From the NCBI RefSeq assembly GCF_902705875.1, contig NZ_CACSIK010000001.1:818742-882741 (forward strand): DNA of 64,000 nt, written 5' to 3'. Below the pieces are notes generated by a model, which searched no databases, had not been told where the DNA came from, and saw only the letters and a list, made by a program, of their open reading frames with translations. The translations under genes and the position numbers were made by a program. This DNA is from Zhongshania aliphaticivorans (GTDB lineage: Bacteria > Pseudomonadota > Gammaproteobacteria > Pseudomonadales > Spongiibacteraceae). Below are positions 33,688 to 43,124 of the stretch, piece after piece. The stretch's first letter is position 1, and each line of letters opens with the position of its first letter.

Positions 33688-34643
33688 ACTTGATTGATGG
33701 GTTTTCCCGCTCGAAAGGCCTTTACAATCTCGATAGATTGATCGATCAGTACTTGCCGAGATTCGCAGCTTGCCCATGCATTGTGAGGGGTGATAATTAA
33801 ATTTGGGTGATGGCAATCTAGCAGTGGATTGCCGTTGCGCGGCGGTTCCTCACTTAATACATCTACAGCAGCCCCAGCTAAGAGACCTTGATTCAAGGCG
33901 TGTGCTAAATCATGTTCGTGAACAATCCCACCCCGCGCCGTGTTGATCAACATTGCGCTGGGTTTCATTAAGGTTAAGGCGGCATAATCGATAAGGTGTT
34001 TTGTTTCTGAAGTAAGCGGGCAGTGGATGCTGACAATATCGCACTGTGGTAGCAGTTCAGTGAGTGGTAAACGAGGCGGTTGTTGATGACTTGCTTGGCT
34101 GCGGCAGGATTGCCATGCAAGAATATTCATGCCCATCGCGCGGCCAAAATCAGCGACACCTTTGCCGGATGCGCCATAGCCTATAATGCCCAAGGTCTTG
34201 CCACGCAATTCCCGTATGGGTGGGTTTAGCATGCAAAACTGATCATGCTGCTGCCATTTTCCCTGTTGTACGCTGTGGTGATAGCTGCTTAGTTGGCGCA
34301 TAAGCGCGAGCATTAACATGGCGCTATGCTCTACAAGCGCGGTCGTTGAATAAGCAATGTTATTGCATACCGTCACCTTATGTTCTGCGGCTGCGACGAG
34401 GTCGATATTGTTGGTGCCGGTGGCTAGCACAACAATCAATTTCAGATTCTTAGCGTGTGCAAAATGATCACGGTTGATGTGTACTTTATTGGTGAAGATA
34501 ATATCGGCGTTTGCGATTCTGGCCGCTGTCTCTGTTGCCAATGTATGTGCATATATCTCTGAGCTTTCTATGCTGTCTTTTAAGCCTTGCCAATGAATAT
34601 CCGACGGTGAAAAGCTGTCGGTATCTAAAAAAACGCCGTGCAT
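33684..34643 (-). CDS. D-2-hydroxyacid dehydrogenase
   Basis: A 319-residue NAD-dependent dehydrogenase. The cofactor loop is LGIIGYGASGKGVADFGRAMG at about 149-169. The catalytic residues are in NTARGGIVHEHDL (Arg), DVLSEEPP (Glu) and ITPHNAWASCE (His). It reduces a 2-keto acid such as hydroxypyruvate or glyoxylate to the D-hydroxy acid; hydroxypyruvate/glyoxylate reductase is the closest guess. It is cytoplasmic and probably dimeric. It lies convergent to the VOC operon, with a 4-base overlap at the ends, and 31 bp downstream of a membrane-protein gene on the same strand. Confidence 0.9.
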   Translation of the reverse strand: MHGVFLDTDSFSPSDIHWQGLKDSIESSEIYAHTLATETAARIANADIIFTNKVHINRDHFAHAKNLKLIVVLATGTNNIDLVAAAEHKVTVCNNIAYSTTALVEHSAMLMLALMRQLSSYHHSVQQGKWQQHDQFCMLNPPIRELRGKTLGIIGYGASGKGVADFGRAMGMNILAWQSCRSQASHQQPPRLPLTELLPQCDIVSIHCPLTSETKHLIDYAALTLMKPSAMLINTARGGIVHEHDLAHALNQGLLAGAAVDVLSEEPPRNGNPLLDCHHPNLIITPHNAWASCESRQVLIDQSIEIVKAFRAGKPINQV

Positions 34644-34674
34644 AGTTGTTTTACCTTAGGTGAATTACTTGGCT

Positions 34675-35454
34675 TTAGGTCTTGCTAAGTGAAACGCTGC
34701 GATCTGCCCAATGAGGAAAGTGCATGCGATGACTTGAAATAAGCAGTGCAGTGGTTTGCAAAAATAGATACAACTGGATGTTACCGTAAACACTCAAGAA
34801 AGAAAGCGTCAAAATTAAGTTAGGAACGTGGCATAAAAGTACTTTGCGCAGATTCCATTCTGCAATGTTGTGGTCAGGCGATACATAGTGATCCCAGTAA
34901 TGTTGCTGCCAAAGTCCATTGTAAATGGAGATCGTCACGGCTGTGAGTAAAGCGGTAAGCAATAAACTCATATTGAAGATTTCACATAGCGCCCAAAAGC
35001 TCAAAAAGAGTTGGCCCTGACTTAATCCCCACATAATTCCAAATAGCGAACAGCTAACAGGGTGCCATGGCCGACCCGCTGTATAAGTGCCTCTGGCCCA
35101 AATATAGCCATACGCAAAAATAATAAACCCAGTGCATACGAGAAATGAACATAGCCAAAGTGGATCGTTAATATTTTCTGTGCTGGCAACTGGGCGAAGT
35201 AATAAAGCATCAGTGACACCGGTAAATACACTAAGCAATGAACAAACGCAGAAATAGATAATGGCTCTTCGCCATGCATTGCTCGGCAAATAGTGATTTA
35301 TATCGCCACGGTTATTTCTTAAACCAATAAAGCTAATAGCAGCGGTTATCACCAATATAAGCGTGTATAGGGTGTGCCAACTATCTAAGGAGAATACAGG
35401 CGGGGTAAAGAAGGGGAAGGTAGACACAGCAAGCTCACACTTTGTACATGCCAC
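34675..35454 (-). CDS. Multi-pass membrane protein, function unknown
   Basis: Up to 259 residues from a GTG start at 35454; no clear ribosome site is present, and a GTG at 35427 is an alternative. About six or seven membrane helices follow: HTLYTLILVITAAISFIGL, RRAIIYFCVCSLLSVFTGV, PLWLCSFLVCTGFIIFAYG, then two in the 140-190 range and a final pair around 210-240. Trp, His and aromatic residues are frequent in the membrane part (GLWQQHYWDHYVSPDHN). I recognise no family. It precedes the dehydrogenase gene on the same strand and may share its transcript. Confidence 0.55.
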   Translation of the reverse strand: MACTKCELAVSTFPFFTPPVFSLDSWHTLYTLILVITAAISFIGLRNNRGDINHYLPSNAWRRAIIYFCVCSLLSVFTGVTDALLLRPVASTENINDPLWLCSFLVCTGFIIFAYGYIWARGTYTAGRPWHPVSCSLFGIMWGLSQGQLFLSFWALCEIFNMSLLLTALLTAVTISIYNGLWQQHYWDHYVSPDHNIAEWNLRKVLLCHVPNLILTLSFLSVYGNIQLYLFLQTTALLISSHRMHFPHWADRSVSLSKT

Positions 35455-35586
35455 AGAGTGTTAACTGCTCATCATCTTCTGTCAAGGCGGTAATGATGGC
35501 GCGCGCTTCGTTTATAAATCACTGCCGTGTTACTAAGGTCTCGTTTAATTCAAACTTGATCATGTTGAGATAAATTTGCGGTGAGC

Positions 35587-36780
35587 TTACGTCAGTGACA
35601 TTAATGCCGAGACCAACAGTTCATTATCGTAGTAGGGTGCACTTTGTTTGCTAACAAGGCGGGTATCAATAAGTTCGACATTTAAGGACTTAAGTACCGC
35701 GGTTGATAATCGAGAGGGGTAGATGCCATTGCGGCTGTCGAGCAAGACAAAATTTAACAACTGCTGATTACTTGTATCGGGATCGCAACCCGCGTGAAGT
35801 TGAGCTAGTAAGCGTTCTACTGAACTGGTTAAGTCCATATTGAATTGCTCTGGGTCGCTGCCTAAGTTGGGGATATATACTTTTGGACAGTCGTTCTCAG
35901 CAATGGCTTTACCTACACCCTCTGGGATTAAGTTTGCTAATAGTGATGAAAAAAAGCTGCCGGGTGGATAGCAAATTAATTCGGCTGACTCGATGAGCTT
36001 GCGGGTTTTCTTGCGTATTGCGGTTGATTTAATCGACTTAATGTCTGGGTGTTCAGATAAAAAAATCTGATTGATGGCAGAGTTTAATGGCGGCACTTCT
36101 TTACCGGTTAGTAAATGTTGGCCTATTAATTCACTGCCATCTTCAAGATCGGCCCCCAGATGCAGGTCATCATTAACAATGGCCCTTACCGTACCCTGTA
36201 CATTGACGAGCTTTGAGAACAGAAAAATAATGGGGTCTAAATGGCGGTGATTATTTAAATAGCCTCCCGTTAAAATAAGGTTGCCAATACTTGCACCGCG
36301 CAAGTCAAAGTTTTTTGGCATCGCATTAAAGAAGTACCCCAGTTGATTGCAAATTAATTTTCGCATGGGGTTGGCAATGTCATTAATCAGCGGTGATTTA
36401 CCACGGATCAGTTCGGCTAGCTCTGCTTTTAAGGTCTCTTGGGATAAGTGTTTGTCGAGCCGGTGATTAAATAGCGCGACCACCTCAGGGTGACCTAATA
36501 CCGATTCGTCAGCCAGGGCCATTAAACGGCTGCGAAGATCTCCTATTGATGGCATGTCAAAAGCTTTGCGTAATTCAGCTGAGCTGCCGCCAGAATCAAA
36601 GGGCGTTATGAGGTGTACGGAATTATGTGTGTAGTTCTTGAGCGTTTTACACAGGCTATTGAGAGCAGACCCGCCACTAAAAAATAAAACACGAGGACCA
36701 AGCTCAGGTATTTTTTTATAGCGGCTGATGCGTAGGGCGTCTGGAATGGTGAGGCTGCGGGTAACGCGAATACTGGTCAT
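35587..36780 (-). CDS. GAK system CofD-like protein
   Basis: A 397-residue protein of the CofD/YvcK superfamily. VLFFSGGSALNSLCKTLKNY (about 31-50) is the phosphate-binding GG-S-A-L loop and HLITPFDSGGSSAELRKAFDMPSIGDLRSRL (about 56-86) matches the LTPFDSGGSS hallmark. GASIGNLILTGGYL and YPPGSFFSSLLANLIPEGV are further superfamily blocks. The GAK form is longer than YvcK. Superfamily members transfer or sense phosphorylated ligands: CofD makes F420 precursors and YvcK binds UDP-sugars. It is divergent, by 239 bp, from the other GAK genes. The particular ligand is unknown. Confidence 0.85.
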   Translation of the reverse strand: MTSIRVTRSLTIPDALRISRYKKIPELGPRVLFFSGGSALNSLCKTLKNYTHNSVHLITPFDSGGSSAELRKAFDMPSIGDLRSRLMALADESVLGHPEVVALFNHRLDKHLSQETLKAELAELIRGKSPLINDIANPMRKLICNQLGYFFNAMPKNFDLRGASIGNLILTGGYLNNHRHLDPIIFLFSKLVNVQGTVRAIVNDDLHLGADLEDGSELIGQHLLTGKEVPPLNSAINQIFLSEHPDIKSIKSTAIRKKTRKLIESAELICYPPGSFFSSLLANLIPEGVGKAIAENDCPKVYIPNLGSDPEQFNMDLTSSVERLLAQLHAGCDPDTSNQQLLNFVLLDSRNGIYPSRLSTAVLKSLNVELIDTRLVSKQSAPYYDNELLVSALMSLT

Positions 36781-37019
36781 AGCAATAAATTCATTGTGTT
36801 TGTGGCTGATAATATGACGGTTGTCTTATTTCTGTAACAGACAATAGGTGTTCTATCGGTCAGAATTGGCACATGATATCGCTATATTATGACGGTTTTC
36901 TGTGTTGATCACCTGTAAACGCTCAACTATTCGTTTCACTCATTGTGTAACAAATGTGAAAATAACGTAGTGAAATCCCCAATAGCCCTTTTGATATGTA
37001 AGCGTGATGACACAAGTTT

Positions 37020-38663
37020 ATGAAGCTCCCCAAGAATATACGCGATAATTTGCGATTTTTATGTATCGAAATTGATTCGCTCTTAGAAAGTTTGGAGTCG
37101 TGTTTTCTTGGCGACGTTGCAGTGCAGGGGCGGCGTATTCTCGATAGAGGCGGCTATGCATATAACTTGAAAGTGCGTATACACAATGCCTCATTGACTG
37201 AGCTATCAGGGTTAAACACCGGTGATGCCAGTATTATGAGTTTGCGTGGCGCCGAGTTTATTGCCACGGATCTAGAGCGTATTGCAGAGCTGTGCCGTGA
37301 GAGTGTAAAACAAATTAACTACCTTGAAGATATCCGGCAGTTACACCCAGAGGCTTATCCACCGATGCTGGCCTTAATTCGTGAAGGTATTGCGATGATA
37401 GGCGGCGCAGCGCGGGCTAGCGATAGCCGGCAGGCACTTCAAATTGGTCAGCTAGAACCCCAGGTTGATAGAGCGTATCACGCCCTGTATAAGCGTTATA
37501 TCACTGCCTTGAATGCAAAGCATAAACGTACTGAAAGCTTGGTGACAGCCCTCTTTATTGCTCATAATATTGAGCAGATGGGCGATGCGCTGCGCAATAT
37601 GAGTGAAACGATTATCTCTGCCAATATTGGTCAGCCAGTTAATTTTGAACGCTATCACGCCTTGCAAGAGTCAGTGGAGCACTTAGAAACAGCAGTGTTA
37701 AAAGGGCCATTAAAGGTGGTGCCGATTGCTGAAACCCGTTCTGGCAGTGCGATATCTGGGGTTCATGCTGGCTCGGGTCGTGATCGAGAAACGGTTGCCA
37801 TCTTCAAAGAAGGTCAAAAGAGCAAGTTAAAAGAAGAGCGACAGGGTGTAGAAAGCTGGCACGAGATTTACCCTGGCTTAGCACCTAGAATTTTGAGTTA
37901 CAAAAAACGTGGCCAGTCTGCCGCGCTTCTTATTGAGCATTTACCTGGCTTAACTTTTGAACAAATCTTATTGAATGGTAACCGACGGCAACTTGCGGCT
38001 TGTCTTGAAAGGCTCAATGAAACCCTGCAGTCAGTGTGGACCGAAACCCGTAATAAAAAGCCTGTTGCGGCCGGATTTATTGCCCAAACCCGCAAGCGAC
38101 TCCCAGAAATTTATAAAATTCACCCGGAGTTTCAGCAGAGTGCAAGTGAGATCTGCGGTTTAAAAAAACCGTCATTTGCTGATTTGTTAGCAAGCGCGGA
38201 TGCCTATGAAAAAGAACTAAAAGCGCCTTTTTCGGTATACATTCACGGCGATTTTAATGTCGATAATATTATTTATGACCCCGCCGAAGAGCGTATCAAT
38301 TTTATCGATTTACACCGCTCACGGTATATGGATTATGTTCAAGATGTATCTGTGTTCATGGTGTCTAATTATCGCCTACAGATTTTAGATCACAAAGTAC
38401 GTCAGCGAATTATGGCTGTGGCCCGAGAGTTTTGTGAATCAGCGCGTCGTTTTGCTGTTCAGCAGGGTGATGACAGTTTTGAAATTCGGCTGGCCTTGGG
38501 GTTGGCACGTTCATTTATTACATCTACCCGATTTACGCTAGATAAGTCACAGGCGCGGAGTATGTTTCAGCGCTCGTGTTATTTGATTGAGTTGGTACTG
38601 AATACCCCCATTAAAGATGTGGCGTCATTTAAAGTACCCATTAAGGAGATTTTCATTGCCTGA
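37020..38663 (+). CDS. PhoU-domain/aminoglycoside-phosphotransferase fusion (GAK system)
   Basis: A 547-residue two-part protein. Residues 1-225 are helical with PhoU-type repeats (NLKVRIHNASLTEL, ATDLERIAELCRESVKQI, ALFIAHNIEQMGDALRNMSETI). Residues 240-520 form an APH/choline-kinase fold, with VYIHGDFNVDNIIYD (Brenner motif H-G-D-x2-x-x-N, about 411-425) and NFIDLHRSRY for the second metal Asp. A kinase that phosphorylates a small molecule or carbohydrate, under control of the PhoU part, is likely. It is the first of six plus-strand GAK genes. Its last 8 bases overlap the ATP-grasp gene. The substrate is unknown. Confidence 0.82.
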   Translation: MKLPKNIRDNLRFLCIEIDSLLESLESCFLGDVAVQGRRILDRGGYAYNLKVRIHNASLTELSGLNTGDASIMSLRGAEFIATDLERIAELCRESVKQINYLEDIRQLHPEAYPPMLALIREGIAMIGGAARASDSRQALQIGQLEPQVDRAYHALYKRYITALNAKHKRTESLVTALFIAHNIEQMGDALRNMSETIISANIGQPVNFERYHALQESVEHLETAVLKGPLKVVPIAETRSGSAISGVHAGSGRDRETVAIFKEGQKSKLKEERQGVESWHEIYPGLAPRILSYKKRGQSAALLIEHLPGLTFEQILLNGNRRQLAACLERLNETLQSVWTETRNKKPVAAGFIAQTRKRLPEIYKIHPEFQQSASEICGLKKPSFADLLASADAYEKELKAPFSVYIHGDFNVDNIIYDPAEERINFIDLHRSRYMDYVQDVSVFMVSNYRLQILDHKVRQRIMAVAREFCESARRFAVQQGDDSFEIRLALGLARSFITSTRFTLDKSQARSMFQRSCYLIELVLNTPIKDVASFKVPIKEIFIA

Positions 38664-39546
38664 GTTAAAAATTGCCGTGGTCGGCATTCCCGGAAAGTGG
38701 TCGACGGAAGTATTGGCAGATGCCCTAGAGGCGCAAACGGGTTTTCGCTTAGTGGTCGATATGGCAGAAGTGAGCTTGGACTTGAGTCTTGGAGCACTAA
38801 TGTATCGCGGGGCTAACCTCTGTGATTTAGATGGCATTGTGGTGAAAAAGATCAGTGCTGAATATAACCCAGATACCTTAAATAGATTGGAAATGCTGCG
38901 TTTTGCAGAGGCTAAAGGGGTAAGGGTATTTAGCCCTGCCTCAAGTATGCTGGGTTTAATAAACCGCTTAAGTTGTACGGTGACGTTACGCCAGCACGAT
39001 ATCCCTATGCCTGATACGGTGGTGACAGAAGATATTGATGAGGCCATGTTTGCGGTTCGCTCCTTTTCCGAAGCGGTATGTAAGCCATTATTTTCTACAA
39101 AGGCGCGGGGCATGTGCGTTATTGATGCTAATCAGAGTGACGAAGCCTTGGCCGCCGAGCTAAGGGCGTTTCAAGCGCTTAATCCTGTTATGTATCTGCA
39201 GCGCAAAATTGAATTACCGGGGCGGGATATGGGCATGGTGTTCTTGGGGGGAGAGTATCTGGGCAGTTACGCACGGGTATCGCAAAGTGACAGCTGGAAT
39301 ACCACCATTAATAGCGGTGGGCGCTATGCTCTTGCTGAGCCACCGGCTACCACGATTGCGATGGCGCAGCGCGCACAAGCCGCTTTTGATCTAGATTTTA
39401 CCACGGTGGATGTAGCCGATACCGATAATGGTCCGATTGTCTTTGAAGTGTCTGCTTTTGGCGGCTTTCGCGGCGCGCTGGATGGAGCGGGTATTGATGC
39501 CGCAACACTTTATAGTAAATATGCCATTGAGAAGATTCAGATATGA
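38656..39546 (+). CDS. GAK system ATP-grasp enzyme
   Basis: A 296-residue ATP-grasp ligase of the RimK type. The frame can be opened further upstream, but AAGGAG ends 7 bases before the TTG at 38656, which gives LPELKIAVVGIPGKWSTEVL as the N-terminus. ATP-grasp landmarks are AVCKPLFSTKARGM (Lys that contacts ATP, near 138-151), VMYLQRKIELPGRDMGMVF, and DFTTVDVADTDNGPIVFEVSAFGGF with the metal-binding Glu. Such enzymes make an amide or peptide-like bond through an acyl phosphate. It is sandwiched, with overlaps on both sides, between the PhoU-APH fusion and an HprK-related kinase. The substrate is unknown. Confidence 0.85.
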   Translation: MPELKIAVVGIPGKWSTEVLADALEAQTGFRLVVDMAEVSLDLSLGALMYRGANLCDLDGIVVKKISAEYNPDTLNRLEMLRFAEAKGVRVFSPASSMLGLINRLSCTVTLRQHDIPMPDTVVTEDIDEAMFAVRSFSEAVCKPLFSTKARGMCVIDANQSDEALAAELRAFQALNPVMYLQRKIELPGRDMGMVFLGGEYLGSYARVSQSDSWNTTINSGGRYALAEPPATTIAMAQRAQAAFDLDFTTVDVADTDNGPIVFEVSAFGGFRGALDGAGIDAATLYSKYAIEKIQI

Positions 39547-40664
39547 TTAAATCTAGTGAAGAGATGTACCATTATTTTCTTAATAATGTGGAGCTTGAAG
39601 AGGTTGTTTTGACATTGGCGTGGGCTGATATCACCGTCAATGTACAGACTAATTCTGCTGACCTTCTAACCGGTTTAAGGGACTATTTTTCATTTTGCCT
39701 TGCGTCTGCTGCAGAAATTTCAAACGCGTCAAAAGTCATTAATCTTGTGGCGCTTGAAATGGCGGCGCCAGAGCTTCCCGTTACATTTGAAGACTGGCAA
39801 CGTGAGCCTGGTAAAAAAGGGCGTAAAGATAGCTTTTTCGCGCTGGATGACGGTAGATTATTGCGAAAAGTTCGCACTGGTATGGTGTTTTTACAAAGCC
39901 AAAGTGTCTTGCTGGCGGCAGGTCCCTGTATTGCCAATAGCAACCAGGTAGTCAACTTTATCAATTCCCAGATAATGAATCATCTACAGCAGCAAAATTA
40001 CCTTATTGGCCACGCCGCCGCGGCGTATATCAACGGTTGTGGGGTCGCCTTTGCGGGTTTCTCTGGTGGTGGAAAGTCCACTTTAATGTTGAAACTTATG
40101 GAGCACTCAGACAGTAAGTTTATCAGCAATGACCGCTTGTTCTTGCGAGAAGATGGTGACGGTGTACAGGCCGTGGGTGTGCCTAAATTACCACGGGTAA
40201 ATCCGGGTACGCTATTGAATAATCCTCGCTTACGTGGATTGATGACGGACGATGAATGCCGCTATTTTGCCGAGATGTCCATGCCTGAGTTATGGGATGT
40301 CGAGCAGAAATACGATGTTCCTATTGCTGCACTTTATGGCCCTAAGCGGATTCTTGCTGCTGCGCCATTATCGGCCATTGTGATTTTGAATTGGCGCCAT
40401 GATAGTGAGCAAGCAACCGCAATTAATCCCGTTGATATTACTGAGCGTCAGGAGCTGATAAGTGCTGTACAAAAGTCGCCAGGGCCATTTTATCAAAGTA
40501 CTGATGGGCGGTTTCTAAGCGATGAACTCCGTATTGATAGCACGCCGTACTTGGCTGCACTCAAGCGAATTCAGGTGTGGGAGTTGTCTGGAAAAGTAGA
40601 TATTGAGCAGGGTGTAATGCTTATCAATGAGCAGCTAGAAGCAGATCTTGTATGCCACGCTTAG
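39543..40664 (+). CDS. HprK-related kinase (GAK system)
   Basis: A 373-residue protein with the P-loop of the HPr kinase fold: GCGVAFAGFSGGGKSTLMLKL (about 168-188), followed by SNDRLFLREDGDGVQAVGVPKLPRVNPGTLL, the region equivalent to the HprK catalytic and hinge elements. The N-terminal 150 residues are specific to the HprK-related B type. HprK normally phosphorylates a Ser on HPr; here no HPr is encoded nearby, so the acceptor may be another GAK protein or a small molecule. The start overlaps the ATP-grasp stop as ATGA, and the end overlaps the histidine-phosphatase start by 13 bases. Confidence 0.85.
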   Translation: MIKSSEEMYHYFLNNVELEEVVLTLAWADITVNVQTNSADLLTGLRDYFSFCLASAAEISNASKVINLVALEMAAPELPVTFEDWQREPGKKGRKDSFFALDDGRLLRKVRTGMVFLQSQSVLLAAGPCIANSNQVVNFINSQIMNHLQQQNYLIGHAAAAYINGCGVAFAGFSGGGKSTLMLKLMEHSDSKFISNDRLFLREDGDGVQAVGVPKLPRVNPGTLLNNPRLRGLMTDDECRYFAEMSMPELWDVEQKYDVPIAALYGPKRILAAAPLSAIVILNWRHDSEQATAINPVDITERQELISAVQKSPGPFYQSTDGRFLSDELRIDSTPYLAALKRIQVWELSGKVDIEQGVMLINEQLEADLVCHA

Positions 40665-41350
40665 TCGCTGCGCTTGTTCGACACGGTGATTATAAGCAGC
40701 GCGAGAGTACACCAAGTGCTCTACAACCCTTTCCCTTAAGCGCAAACGGGCGGCAGCAAGCTAGGTTGGCAGCTGATGAGTTGTTGCAGTTTGCTAGCAG
40801 TCACGGCCTAACGATTTGTAATAGCATCGATTGTTCTTCCTTGCTTAGAGCTTGGCAAACGGCTCAATACTATCGAGAGAAAATAGATGCTCGTCTTTCA
40901 GTTTTTACTGATGTAGATAGTTTTGATAGTTTGTGTGAGCGCAGTGTGGGTAGCGCGGCAAATTTAAGTTTAAATGAGATTAATCAAGTTATAAGAGATG
41001 ATCCACGCTTTGCTGAGCTTCCTCCAAATTGGAAGTCGGACAGCCATTATCGTTTGCCCTTGGTGGGATCGGAATCTCTGATGGATGCAGGACAGCGTGT
41101 TGCCGATCATATTAGCGTTAGAATGCGTGAGTGTGAGGGTGGTCAGCAGGATATTCTAAAGATTTTTGTCGGCCACGGTGCGGCTTTTCGTCATGCTGCC
41201 TGTCAGTTAGGTGTGCTGAAATTTGAAGACATTGCGGCATTGAGTATGCACCACGCTAAGCCGGTTTATATCGAATTGATAGAAGGTGTTTGGCAGCATA
41301 TTGGTGGTGAATGGAAGCATCGGCAGGGTAATGATACGCCTTTGGATTGA
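40652..41350 (+). CDS. Histidine phosphatase family protein (GAK system)
   Basis: A 232-residue branch-1 histidine phosphatase. LVRHGDYKQRES near 8-18 has the nucleophilic His of the RHG motif, CSSLLRAWQTAQYYRE near 64-79 supplies the second Arg, and KIFVGHGAAFRHA near 169-181 supplies the second His. It should remove phosphate from a sugar phosphate or phosphoprotein. Together with the HprK-like kinase and the metallophosphatase it makes the cassette rich in phosphate-adding and phosphate-removing enzymes. It is translationally coupled to the kinase gene. Confidence 0.88.
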   Translation: MPRLVAALVRHGDYKQRESTPSALQPFPLSANGRQQARLAADELLQFASSHGLTICNSIDCSSLLRAWQTAQYYREKIDARLSVFTDVDSFDSLCERSVGSAANLSLNEINQVIRDDPRFAELPPNWKSDSHYRLPLVGSESLMDAGQRVADHISVRMRECEGGQQDILKIFVGHGAAFRHAACQLGVLKFEDIAALSMHHAKPVYIELIEGVWQHIGGEWKHRQGNDTPLD

Positions 41351-41449
41351 ATTGCCTGACAAAGAAAATCAATAAATTTCACCGCGATTCATTGAAATGT
41401 CACAGTGCTGAAATATAACTGTAGGCTGAAGATGAAGGGTGTAAATATC

Positions 41450-42781
41450 ATGGCCATAACCGCCGCACAGAACATTCAACAATCTGCGATGAATAGTGAT
41501 AGCTACAATTTAGACTCGCACGAAATTGCCTATGAACCTTGGGAGTTGGGAAGCGGAAGTGACCCGCTTAAGCTAGCTAAGCGCCGCGTGTTAATGAGGG
41601 AGACCTTAGAAACTGCCGTTGCGGAACATCCTTGGCAGTGGCCTAAACAACCTATTATTTTTGTCTCGGACGCCCATGCCGACGCGGAGGCCTTTTCTGA
41701 GTCGCTTCTTGCATCGGGAGGCGTACGCCTGAATCGGCGAGGCGGCTTTATCCTTACCGCTTTGGGGCGTAAAGCCGTTTTTGTGATTGGTGGCGATTGT
41801 CTGGATAAAGGTCCGAGTAATCTCGCGCTGTTGCGGCGTATAAAAATGCTGATAGATTGTCGCGCTAAGGTAAAGTTGTTAGCGGGAAATCATGATGTCC
41901 GCTTATTGGTGGGTTTGCGAGCATTGAGTTTGCCAAAGCACTGTGACACGGAGCATATGTTTGCGCGTATGTCGCCAAAGGTGATCCCGCTCTTATTAGA
42001 AATTTACCAAGAGTATGTTCAGGGAAAGAAATCAGCATTGAAAGGTGTGCCTTCTGCCGAAATATGTCGACAACATCTAATGCCTGCCGAAGCATGGGCT
42101 GAAAGATTCTCAGCTTCTGCGCAGGGGCGAATGTCTGCTGATAACTTGCAGCGTGAATTGGCGCGGATGCGTAAAAAAATTGCGGGCCTAGAAAACGCAT
42201 TTTTAGACGCAGGTATGAATATACGTGAGGTGTATGCCACGGCTAAGGTCTGTCAAAAGCTATTTTTAAAACGAAAAGGTGAGTTTTCGTGGTTCTTTAA
42301 AACCATGCAGTTGGCATACCGTAGTGGTTCATTTTTGTTTATTCACGCCGGTTTGGATGATGAGGTTATTAGCATCATCGAAAGCGATGGCGTAAAAAAA
42401 GTGAATAAAATTTATAAAAAGCAGATTGAGAAAAATCTATTCGACTTTTATTACGGTTCGGTCGCCAATACGATGCGGACCAAATATCGTGATGTTGATA
42501 TGCCATTGACGAAAGAGGCTGTTAAGTCAGCATTTCGTGAAGGTATTCATGCCGTCGTGCATGGGCACAGAAATCGTCTTGAAGGGCAGCGCTTAATGCT
42601 TAGGCAGGGGATGTTGCATATTGAAGGCGATATCACCATGGACCGCAATTCTCGTATAAAAGAAGGGCTGAGTGGAATTGGTATTGGTGCTACGATTATA
42701 GAACCTCAGGGCTGGGTATTGGGTATTAGCAATGATTACCCTGCCATTAAGGTGTTTTCACCAGCACGGTATTTACAGTAA
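41450..42781 (+). CDS. Metallophosphoesterase (GAK system)
   Basis: A 443-residue calcineurin-like phosphatase. I use the ATG at 41450, with AAGGGTG 9 bases upstream. The two-metal ligands are in FVSDAHADAEAF (about 67-78), GGDCLDKGPSN (GDxxDxG, about 108-118), LAGNHDVRLL (GNHD, about 144-153) and VVHGHRNRL (GHxx, about 363-371). A long insert (about 180-310) contains coiled-coil-like helices. It acts in the cytoplasm on an unknown phosphomonoester or diester, perhaps the product of the GAK kinases. It lies 99 bp after the histidine phosphatase gene, in the same direction. Confidence 0.85.
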   Translation: MAITAAQNIQQSAMNSDSYNLDSHEIAYEPWELGSGSDPLKLAKRRVLMRETLETAVAEHPWQWPKQPIIFVSDAHADAEAFSESLLASGGVRLNRRGGFILTALGRKAVFVIGGDCLDKGPSNLALLRRIKMLIDCRAKVKLLAGNHDVRLLVGLRALSLPKHCDTEHMFARMSPKVIPLLLEIYQEYVQGKKSALKGVPSAEICRQHLMPAEAWAERFSASAQGRMSADNLQRELARMRKKIAGLENAFLDAGMNIREVYATAKVCQKLFLKRKGEFSWFFKTMQLAYRSGSFLFIHAGLDDEVISIIESDGVKKVNKIYKKQIEKNLFDFYYGSVANTMRTKYRDVDMPLTKEAVKSAFREGIHAVVHGHRNRLEGQRLMLRQGMLHIEGDITMDRNSRIKEGLSGIGIGATIIEPQGWVLGISNDYPAIKVFSPARYLQ

Positions 42782-42824
42782 TTGCTGTGTCTTGCAGTTA
42801 AAAAGAATTAGGAATAAGCCATTT

Positions 42825-43091
42825 ATGCGTCAAGCCAAAACCAGTTTTCGTCACGAGTCGCTGCAAGACAGTAAGTCGATACAGGATTTTTTGAAAGCGA
42901 TATCTAAGGGGTTAAATAAGGGCTCGCTACAGTTTAGTGATGAAGACGGTAAAATTGTTATGAAACCTGAGGGCTTGTTGAATGTGAAATTAACAGCGAG
43001 CCAAGATGAGGCCAAGCATGTTATTGATTTGCGAATTAGCTGGCAGGTTGATGACGGTGAAATTGATAAAAAGACGCTGACCATTTCCTAA
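42825..43091 (+). CDS. Amphi-Trp domain protein (GAK system)
   Basis: An 88-residue protein from ATG 42825, with AGGA 11 bases upstream. It matches the amphi-Trp pattern: a short N-terminal strand (KTSFRHESLQDSKSIQDFLKAI), a strand pair around GSLQFSDEDGKIVMKPEGLL and the closing ISWQ motif (LRISWQVDDGE) that names the family. The fold is an alpha-beta module of about 65 residues. Its partner is probably another GAK protein. It is the last gene in the GAK array and is followed by a convergent pseudouridine synthase gene. Confidence 0.8.
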   Translation: MRQAKTSFRHESLQDSKSIQDFLKAISKGLNKGSLQFSDEDGKIVMKPEGLLNVKLTASQDEAKHVIDLRISWQVDDGEIDKKTLTIS

Positions 43092-43124
43092 TGGTTAAAT
43101 ACCAAAATACTCAGTTATATCGAT

